Source: Candidatus Krumholzibacteriia bacterium
Lineage (GTDB): Bacteria > Krumholzibacteriota > Krumholzibacteriia > LZORAL124-64-63
Assembly (NCBI GenBank): GCA_028718575.1
Contig: JAQULN010000091.1
Location: forward strand, 1-9,049
Length of the DNA: 9,049 nucleotides
Direction of reading: 5' to 3'
The position numbers and the translations under genes were made by a program. Below, piece by piece: positions 1 through 6,282 of this stretch. Positions within the stretch are counted from its first letter, which is position 1; the number at the start of each line of letters is the position of its first letter. The notes beneath the pieces were generated by a model. It worked only from the letters and a program-made list of their open reading frames with translations, was not told the origin of the DNA and searched no databases.

Positions 1-1
1 T

Positions 2-37
2 GCGATCGCGGTTGTCAGCGGGGTAGTCGGCTTCTAA
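2..37 (+). CDS. Possible C-terminal end of an upstream gene (partial)
   Basis: Reading from base 2, eleven sense codons end at a TAA at 35-37 and give a hydrophobic tail, AIAVVSGVVGF. Most of these codons end in G or C, as in the real genes of this window. The other two plus-strand frames also stop within 45 bases, so frame choice rests on codon bias and hydrophobicity alone. If real, the upstream gene ends about 50 bases before the phosphofructokinase start and runs in the same direction. No function can be given from eleven residues, and chance is a serious alternative. Confidence 0.22.
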   Translation, partial: AIAVVSGVVGF

Positions 38-40
38 GCT
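12..40 (+). promoter_or_regulatory. Weak candidate promoter for the phosphofructokinase gene
   Basis: TTGTCA at 12-17 matches five of six bases of a sigma-70 -35 box. TAAGCT lies 17 bases downstream at 35-40 and keeps the first T, the A and the last T of a -10 box. Transcription would start near base 47, giving a leader of about 40 bases. The -10 match is poor, and the site overlaps the possible end of an upstream gene. Read-through from upstream is an equally good explanation. Confidence 0.2.
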
Positions 41-88
41 AGCTGGCGCCGGTCCGGCGATCGGCGCGGCCAGAGCGAAAGGACTGCC

Positions 89-1255
89 ATGAGCCACAAG
101 ATCCGACGGATCGCTATCATGACCGGCGGCGGCGACGTCCCGGGGTTGAATAACGCCATGAAGCAGGTGTTCTTCCGCGCCATGAAAGCCGGCATCCAGG
201 TGGTCGGCATTCGCCGCGGCTGGGCCGGCCTGGTCAACTACAAGCCGGGCGATTCCATCCACAACGAGCAGTGGATCACGGAGCTGGATTGGCCGCACGT
301 GCGCCCGATCGATCGCTCGGGCGGCACGTTCCTGCACACCTCGCGCACCAATCCCGCCCGCATCCGCGAGAAAGACCTGCCGCCGCATCTCCGCGCGAAG
401 TACGGACAGGGGCCGTTCCCGATCGATGTGACCGACACCGTCGTGGCGAACCTCGAGGATCTGCGGATCGACGCGTTGATCCCGATCGGCGGCGACGACA
501 CGCTCAGCTACGCCGCCGTTCTCAACCAGGCGGGTTTTCCGCAGATCGCCATTCCCAAGACCATGGACAACGACGTCTACGGCACCGACTACTGCATCGG
601 CTTCTCGACCGCGATCACCCGCGCGGTCGACGCGATCGACCAGTTGCGCACCCCGATCGGCAGCCACGAGCGGATCGGCATCGTGGAGGTCTTCGGCCGG
701 CACAGCGGCGAAACCGCGCTCATCTCCGGCTATCTGGCCGGCGTCGATCGCGTGGCCATCAGCGAGGTGCCGTTCGACGTCGAGAAGCTGGCGCGCCTGT
801 TGGTCGAAGACAAGCTCAGCAACCCCAGCCGCTACAGCGTCATGACCATCAGCGAGGGCGCGACCGAGCTCGAGGGCAGCATCGTGCAGCGCGGCGAGGC
901 CGACGCCTACGGTCACCAGAAGCTGGGCGGGATCGGCCTGTTGCTGTCCGACCAGATCACCGAGCTGACTGGCTATAACACCACCTATCAGGAACTCGGC
1001 TACATGATGCGCTGCGGCAAGCCCGACGCGCTGGACCGCATGGTGGCGATGAACTTCGGCAACCTGGCCATGGACATGCTGTTGGACGGCGCCAGCGGCT
1101 TGATGGTGGCCTTGCAGGAAGGCAAGTACACGACCGTCGGCTTGAACTCGGTGGTGGCGGGCAAGAAGCACGTCGATGTCGACCGTTTCTACGACCGCGA
1201 TCAGTATCGGCCGCAGGTTTCCCGGGTGGCGAACCTGCCGATGTTCTTGCGGTGA
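89..1255 (+). CDS. pfp: 6-phosphofructokinase, probably pyrophosphate-dependent (388 aa)
   Basis: This enzyme phosphorylates fructose 6-phosphate to fructose 1,6-bisphosphate in cytosolic glycolysis. The family signatures appear in order: TGGGDVPGLN (12-21), GGTFLHTSRTNP (78-89), GGDDT (134-138), PKTMDND (156-162, with the catalytic aspartates D160 and D162), EVFGRHSG (200-207), SEGA (255-258) and the sugar-phosphate binding region with R308, G310, D316 and R317. In ATP enzymes such as E. coli PfkA the two phosphoryl-donor positions are both glycine, in GGDGS and PGTIDND. Here they are D137 and K157, the pair known to mark pyrophosphate-dependent enzymes. That predicts a reversible PPi reaction serving both glycolysis and gluconeogenesis. 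The length is larger than the roughly 320 residues of short bacterial PfkA, with extra sequence around 90-112. GAAAGGA at 77-83 lies five bases before the ATG and supports this start. The family call is firm; the donor call is inferred from two residues. Confidence 0.95.
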   Translation: MSHKIRRIAIMTGGGDVPGLNNAMKQVFFRAMKAGIQVVGIRRGWAGLVNYKPGDSIHNEQWITELDWPHVRPIDRSGGTFLHTSRTNPARIREKDLPPHLRAKYGQGPFPIDVTDTVVANLEDLRIDALIPIGGDDTLSYAAVLNQAGFPQIAIPKTMDNDVYGTDYCIGFSTAITRAVDAIDQLRTPIGSHERIGIVEVFGRHSGETALISGYLAGVDRVAISEVPFDVEKLARLLVEDKLSNPSRYSVMTISEGATELEGSIVQRGEADAYGHQKLGGIGLLLSDQITELTGYNTTYQELGYMMRCGKPDALDRMVAMNFGNLAMDMLLDGASGLMVALQEGKYTTVGLNSVVAGKKHVDVDRFYDRDQYRPQVSRVANLPMFLR

Positions 1256-1256
1256 C

Positions 1257-1263
1257 GAAAGGA
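1257..1263 (+). promoter_or_regulatory. Ribosome binding site fixing the start of the glycosyltransferase
   Basis: GAAAGGA lies five bases before the ATG at 1269. It has the same sequence and spacing as the site before the phosphofructokinase gene (77-83). It favours 1269 over the in-frame upstream ATG at 1176, which lies inside the phosphofructokinase coding region and would add 31 residues with no membrane or family character. Confidence 0.75.
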
Positions 1264-1268
1264 TCGGC

Positions 1269-2939
1269 ATGACCGCTCGCGGCGTCGCGCACCATCGTGC
1301 CCGCCTGCTGGCTGGACTTCTGATCCTGCTGGCGGCTCATTTTCTGCTACGGGGTTATGTCACCGACGACACGTATATCCACCTGCGCTACGCAGAGAAT
1401 CTCGCGACACGGGGCGAGTTCGCCTTCAATCCGGGGGAGAAGACCTACGGCGCCACGAGCCCGCTGTGGATCTTCGGTCTGGTCGCGCTGCGGGCGATAG
1501 GTCTGTCCGGCCCCGGCGCCGCCTGGGCGTTGGGGCTGCTGGCCGGCGCGTTGACGCTGGCCCTGTTCGCCGGGATCGTGCGCCGGCTAGCATTCAGCGA
1601 GTCCTGGCGATGGGGACTCTTTCTGCTGGCGGCCGCCGACGCCTGGTTCCTGCGCTGGACGATGTCCGGCATGGAGACCCCGCTGGCGACTGCAAGCCTG
1701 CTGGTGGTGCTCTGGCCGCTGGTCATGGCGTCACCCGTGGCCGTCGATCCAGGGCAGTCGCGTCCGCTCTGGCCCCGCTACTTCGGCTGGGGCGTGGCTG
1801 CCGGGTTGGCGGGCCTGGTGCGGCCGGAGTTTCTCGTTCTGGCGCCCTGCGCCTTGCCCTGGCTGCTGCTCGCGGAGTACCGCGAAGGCGATCTTTTGGC
1901 GGGACCGCCGGGACGGTATCAAGCGCGGCCGCACCGACCGCTCCTGGCCGCGGCTGCCGGCTGGCTGTTGAGCGCCGGTCCGTGGCTGCTGTACGCGCAC
2001 CGGACCTTCGGGCGCCTGACGCCCGGGACTATCGCCGCCAAGAGCAACGATCCCGGTGCGACGCTGGGCGAACTGGCCGGCTATCTCTTCCGGTCGCTGC
2101 AACAACTCGGCATGGTCCAGAGCGTCGTGTGGATCGCGTTCGTGGTGCTCGCCGCATACGTCCTGATCGAACGCCTGCGGCAGGAACGCCAGGACATCGA
2201 ACCGACCGCGGCGCTGGCCGATTCGACCTGGCGGTTCTGGCCCGCCGTCGCACTGGTATTGATCGCCGCGACATGGTCGGCTGTCCTGCTCGGCGGCTAC
2301 GCCGTCAAGCGTGTCTGGACGATCAGCCGCTACTTGTGTCCGCTGTCGCCGGTCCTGCTGCTCGTCTTCGGTGTGCTGGCGTATTGGCTACTCCATTTCG
2401 CCGATGATTTCCGCGGCCGCGATCGCTGGCGCCGCCGACTCGTGCCGGCGGTCTGCGGCCTGTCGCTGTTGATCAACGCGGTGGTGATCGTGGGGTTGGT
2501 CCGCCCGCACGCGCGGGATTTCTCCGCCGGCGTGGTCGAGTGCTACCTCGAGAAAGGCGTCTGGATCGGCGAGCATTCGCCGCCGGACGCGGTGATTGCC
2601 GCCCTCGACATCGGCGCCGTGGCCTACGGCAGCGACCGCAAGATTCTCGACCTGATGGGGCTGGTGAGTCCGGAGATCACCGCGCTCGGGCGCCGGGTCG
2701 GCTTCCAGGAGATGGTGGAACAAGCGCTCTGGTTGCGCCCGGATTTGCGGCCGGGCCCCTTGCCGGCGTGGTTCGTCGACCGCAGTGACGGCCCGCCGCG
2801 TTGGGCGGACCAGGTGCGCCACGGCGTGCGCTTCGATCTGGTCGACACGTGCGAGATCCGCGGTCTCGGACTGCGGGAGCGCCAACCCTGGACGGTGGCG
2901 ATCTACCGGCTCCGGCCCGAGCCGGTCCGTCAGGAATGA
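1269..2939 (+). CDS. Polytopic GT-C / family 39-like glycosyltransferase (556 aa)
   Basis: This is probably an inner-membrane glycosyltransferase that moves a sugar from a polyprenyl-phosphate donor to an acceptor on the outer face of the membrane. After a first membrane segment (about 11-28) comes D33-D34 in a YVTDDTYIHLRYAENLA stretch. This is the acidic pair and following motif typical of GT-C enzymes of the ArnT/PMT type. GEKTYGATSPLW (56-67), SGMETPLA (133-140), GLVRPEFL (182-189) and SRYLCPLSP (353-361) are further conserved landmarks. About nine to eleven hydrophobic segments are spread over residues 11-410. The soluble C-terminal part carries DIGAVAYGSDRKILDLMGLVSPE at 447-469 (two adjoining pieces, DIGAVAYGSDRK and ILDLMGLVSPE), common in uncharacterised members of this family. 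The gene starts 13 bases after the phosphofructokinase stop, so co-transcription is likely. Donor sugar and acceptor cannot be read from sequence; arabinofuranosyl- or mannosyl-type transfer are both possible. Confidence 0.85.
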   Translation: MTARGVAHHRARLLAGLLILLAAHFLLRGYVTDDTYIHLRYAENLATRGEFAFNPGEKTYGATSPLWIFGLVALRAIGLSGPGAAWALGLLAGALTLALFAGIVRRLAFSESWRWGLFLLAAADAWFLRWTMSGMETPLATASLLVVLWPLVMASPVAVDPGQSRPLWPRYFGWGVAAGLAGLVRPEFLVLAPCALPWLLLAEYREGDLLAGPPGRYQARPHRPLLAAAAGWLLSAGPWLLYAHRTFGRLTPGTIAAKSNDPGATLGELAGYLFRSLQQLGMVQSVVWIAFVVLAAYVLIERLRQERQDIEPTAALADSTWRFWPAVALVLIAATWSAVLLGGYAVKRVWTISRYLCPLSPVLLLVFGVLAYWLLHFADDFRGRDRWRRRLVPAVCGLSLLINAVVIVGLVRPHARDFSAGVVECYLEKGVWIGEHSPPDAVIAALDIGAVAYGSDRKILDLMGLVSPEITALGRRVGFQEMVEQALWLRPDLRPGPLPAWFVDRSDGPPRWADQVRHGVRFDLVDTCEIRGLGLRERQPWTVAIYRLRPEPVRQE

Positions 2940-2968
2940 CCGGCCAGATCCAGTTTTTCAACAGCCTG

Positions 2969-4282
2969 CTACGCGCCGCTCGACCCCCTCCTGCCGCCGC
3001 CGGTGTGCAGGTCGTTCAGCGAGAGGCTGATCGGGGTCAGCGATTCGGCCAGGTGATCGCCGGTGACCTCTTCGCGTTTGATGGCGAGCACGCTGACGTC
3101 GTCCTGCAGCGGCAGGCCGCCGCCGAAATCGCGCACGGCCGCGATCACCGCTTCGACGACGGCGGCGGCGTCGCGGTGCCGGTTCGCCAGACAGATCGGC
3201 ACGAGATGTTCGAGCCCGAACTCCCGGGCCTCGTGTTCGTCGTCGTCGGCGGCGTCCGGGGCCGTGCGTTCGATCACGCCGTCGGTGAACAGGACCAGCA
3301 GCTCGCCCGGCCGCAGGGTCATGTAGCAGCGGCGATACACCGCGTCGGGCAGCGGGCCGAGCACCGGGCCGCTGGTCTGCAGCTGGAAGACTTCGCCGTC
3401 CCGCGCGATGAGCAGCGGCGGGTTGTGGCCGGCGTTGACGTAGGTCACGTTGCCGGTGTCCTCCAGCTCGGCGTAGAAAAGGGTGATGAAGCGGCTGACC
3501 AGGATCGTCTGATGGACCACGCGGTTCAACCGCTCCACCAGCGCCGTGATTTTCTCGTTGTGCGACTGGCCCATGCGCATGCCCACGATCACGTCGCGCG
3601 CCTGCAAGGCGGCCGGCAGACCGTGGCCGCTGGCGTCGGCGATCAGGATGCCGAGCATGCGGGGCTCGAGCGGCTGCACGTCATAAACGTCGCCGCCCAC
3701 TTCGTCGGCCGGCACCGTGCGCGCTGCGAGGTCGAAGCCCGCCAGCTTGGGCAGTTGCCGCGGCAGCAGGGAGGCCTGGATGGCCTGAGCCTGGCGCATC
3801 TGGCCTTCGAGCGTGCTCTGCCGCAGTTTCAGGCCGATCGCCGCGCGAATCGCTTCGAGCATGACCAACAAATCGCCGCGGTCCTCGTTCTCGACGCCGA
3901 AACTGACGATATAGATAGGGTTCTGGCCGACGGCGATCGCCGCGTTGTTCATGTGGCTGAACTGGGCCTCCAGGGCGGCGTCGTAGCCGGGACTGTCGGG
4001 CCGGAAGAGCCAGAGCCGGTGTTCGAGCAGGTGCCGGACCAGGGCGTAGTCCTTCTGGACGGTCTTGCCCTCGATGGCCTCGCCGTACTCGCCGACGCTC
4101 TCGATCAACACGAAGTCCAGCGCCCGTTCGCGATAGACGCGGCCGCTGGCGATGCCGAACAGTTGCGCGTTCTCCGGCGACACGAGTAGCTTGACGACGC
4201 TCGAGAGCATGCGTTCATCGCCGGTCGAGGTGTCGATGTTGTGCAACAGGCGTTCCAGGGCCCGGTAGAATTTCTTGTGCAC
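2969..4282 (-). CDS. GAF domain plus SpoIIE/RsbU-type PP2C serine phosphatase (437 aa)
   Basis: This is a cytosolic PP2C-family phosphatase of the SpoIIE/RsbU type. Such enzymes usually dephosphorylate an anti-sigma-factor antagonist and so control partner switching. Residues about 25-150 look like a GAF sensor domain. A short helical linker follows, ending in the family's AQAIQASLLP motif (165-174). The catalytic domain has VGGDVYD (195-201, metal ligand D198), IADASGHG (214-221, D216), FITLFYAE (265-272), NAGHNPP (283-289), FTDGVIE (332-338, D334) and QDDVSVLA (393-400, D394 and D395). The metal-binding acids are therefore all present. There is no membrane segment. GTG at 4282 is chosen because GGGAGG lies seven bases upstream; the ATG at 4339 would add 19 uncharacteristic residues and remove most of the divergent promoter region. 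No antagonist (STAS) or anti-sigma kinase gene is in the window, so the substrate is unknown. The last 30 residues form a polar Gly/Arg/Ser tail. Confidence 0.92.
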   Translation of the reverse strand: MHKKFYRALERLLHNIDTSTGDERMLSSVVKLLVSPENAQLFGIASGRVYRERALDFVLIESVGEYGEAIEGKTVQKDYALVRHLLEHRLWLFRPDSPGYDAALEAQFSHMNNAAIAVGQNPIYIVSFGVENEDRGDLLVMLEAIRAAIGLKLRQSTLEGQMRQAQAIQASLLPRQLPKLAGFDLAARTVPADEVGGDVYDVQPLEPRMLGILIADASGHGLPAALQARDVIVGMRMGQSHNEKITALVERLNRVVHQTILVSRFITLFYAELEDTGNVTYVNAGHNPPLLIARDGEVFQLQTSGPVLGPLPDAVYRRCYMTLRPGELLVLFTDGVIERTAPDAADDDEHEAREFGLEHLVPICLANRHRDAAAVVEAVIAAVRDFGGGLPLQDDVSVLAIKREEVTGDHLAESLTPISLSLNDLHTGGGRRGSSGA

Positions 4283-4284
4283 GC

Positions 4285-4313
4285 TTGAACCTCCCGTACG
4301 CCGGCACGATAAT
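4285..4313 (+). promoter_or_regulatory. Candidate sigma-70-like promoter for the moxR operon
   Basis: TTGAAC at 4285-4290 and GATAAT at 4308-4313 are separated by exactly 17 bases. The -35 box matches four of six consensus bases, including TTGA, and the -10 box matches five of six. The -10 lies in the only A/T-rich part of an otherwise GC-rich region. Transcription would begin near 4320, giving a leader of about 77 bases before the GTG at 4397. It is the best-supported promoter in the window, though read by eye only. Confidence 0.5.
4290..4295 (-). promoter_or_regulatory. Ribosome binding site fixing the phosphatase GTG start
   Basis: On the minus strand GGGAGG lies seven bases before the GTG at 4282. 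It is the strongest site near any in-frame start of this gene. Its last base (4290) is also the last base of the -35 box proposed for the opposite moxR promoter, so the two signals abut. Confidence 0.7.
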
Positions 4314-4339
4314 GAGGAACTTCGGGCGAGCCAATGCAA
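4309..4339 (-). promoter_or_regulatory. Weak candidate promoter for the phosphatase gene
   Basis: On the minus strand TTGCAT (4339-4334) and CATTAT (4314-4309) are separated by 19 bases, which is longer than ideal; each box matches four of six consensus bases. Transcription would start near 4302, about 20 bases before the GTG start and just ahead of the ribosome binding site. Its -10 uses the same bases as the opposite moxR promoter, so both could not be occupied at once. Confidence 0.25.
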
Positions 4340-4355
4340 TTTCCTGTGAAATTGC
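4336..4355. repeat. Perfect 8+8 inverted repeat between phosphatase and moxR (operator or hairpin candidate)
   Basis: GCAATTTC (4336-4343) and GAAATTGC (4348-4355) are perfect reverse complements around a 4-base CTGT centre. The element is A/T-rich in a GC-rich neighbourhood and sits in the only divergent intergenic region. Its left edge overlaps the proposed -35 of the phosphatase promoter. It lies about 16 bases past the proposed moxR transcription start. It could be an operator for a dimeric repressor acting on both sides. Alternatively, it could form an 8-base-pair hairpin with a 4-base loop in the moxR leader. No run of T follows, so it is not a usual terminator. Confidence 0.5.
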
Positions 4356-4383
4356 CTGCGCCGCTCGCCGCCACCATGACCGC

Positions 4384-4390
4384 AAGGGAG
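4384..4390 (+). promoter_or_regulatory. Ribosome binding site fixing the moxR GTG start
   Basis: AAGGGAG lies six bases before the GTG at 4397. In-frame ATGs at 4334 and 4376 have no comparable site, and 4334 lies at the edge of the inverted repeat. Residues encoded before 4397 do not look like the MoxR N-terminus, whereas the sequence after it starts the usual N-terminal helix. Confidence 0.65.
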
Positions 4391-4396
4391 ACCGCC

Positions 4397-5376
<980 letters not shown>

Positions 5377-5380
<4 letters not shown>

Positions 5381-6282
5381 CCGCGGTCCGCGATCTGATC
5401 ACGCCGGCCTTGGCCAGCCAACTCGATCGCCTGGATCTGCTGGCCCGGCTGCTGGTCGAGGGCTTTTTGACCGGGCTGCACCGCAGCCCCTACCACGGAT
5501 TCTCGGCCGAATTCGCCGAATATCGCCGCTACCAGCCGGGCGAGCCGACGACCAACCTGGACTGGCGCGTGCTAGCGCGCCGCGACCAGGCCTATCAAAA
5601 AGTCTTCGCCGAGGAGACCAACCTGCGTTGCACCTTGCTGGTGGACTGCTCGGCAAGCATGCGCTTTACCGGCAACGAGAAAGCGCGGCCGGACAAGCTG
5701 GCGTACGCACGCGTGCTGGCGGCCTGTCTGGCCTATCTGCTGCTGCGGCAGAACGACGCGGTCGGTCTGGTGGCCTTCGACGAGGCGCCGCTGTTGCGCG
5801 TGCCGGCGCGGTCGGTCCGCCGCCAACTCTTCCAGGTGCTCAAGGGGCTGAAGGACGCGCCGCCGGGAACCGGCACGCGGCTGGGTCCGGTGCTGCACAA
5901 AGTCGCCGAGAGCATTCCGCGGCGGGGGCTGGTGATCCTGATCAGCGACCTCTTCGACGAGCCCGGCGAGGTCCTGGCGGGGCTGAAGCACTTCCGCCAT
6001 CGGGGTCATGAGGTGCTGGTATTCCAGGTCTTGGACCCGCGCGAGGTCGATCTGGATTTCCCGGGCGAGGTCGAGTTCTCGGCGCTCGAAGACCCCGGCC
6101 GCCGGCTGCGCACCGAGCCGGCGCACGTGCGCGCCGACTACCAGGCGCAGCTCGACGGCTGGCGCCGGCAGCTCCGGCGCGAGTGCCGGCACCATTTGAT
6201 CGATTTGATCGAGCTGGTCACCGACCAGCCGGTCGGGCCGGCGCTCGGCGCGTACCTCATGAAGCGGGGGCGGCTGCACTGA
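5377..6282 (+). CDS. DUF58 family protein with vWA-like MIDAS fold (301 aa)
   Basis: This is the usual operon partner of MoxR: a soluble DUF58 protein thought to act as an adaptor or substrate-binding arm for the ATPase. The DUF58 core is HRSPYHGFSAEFAEYR (35-50), then YQPGE (52-56) and LDWRVLARRDQAYQKVFAEE (61-80). A vWA-like fold follows with a complete metal-site signature: DCSAS (90-94, the DxSxS motif), a threonine in GTGT (164-167) and ISD (189-191). No membrane segment is present, so this is the short cytosolic version rather than the longer membrane-anchored DUF58 type. The GTG start overlaps the moxR stop by four bases, with GAGG seven bases before it. Its TGA shares one base with the next ATG. 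Biochemical function is unknown for most of the family. Confidence 0.92.

Noticed and set aside
37..44. Palindrome AGCTAGCT in the phosphofructokinase leader
   Set aside because: It is short, isolated and not placed symmetrically about any promoter signal; nothing supports a function.
271..978. Open frame of 235 codons inside the phosphofructokinase gene
   Set aside because: The product is Arg/Asp/His-rich and low in complexity. The phosphofructokinase frame has every family motif, so this is an out-of-frame shadow.
2801..4189. Open frame of 462 codons on the plus strand opposite the phosphatase
   Set aside because: The minus-strand frame carries the full PP2C motif set. The plus frame is rich in His, Gln, Arg and Ala, has no recognisable domain, and also overlaps the end of the glycosyltransferase gene. 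It is the expected shadow of a GC-rich gene.
6195..6212. Tandem 9-mer TTTGATCGA near the end of the DUF58 gene
   Set aside because: It encodes the ordinary amphipathic sequence LIDLIE with common codons. Two short copies in a coding helix are easily explained by codon reuse.
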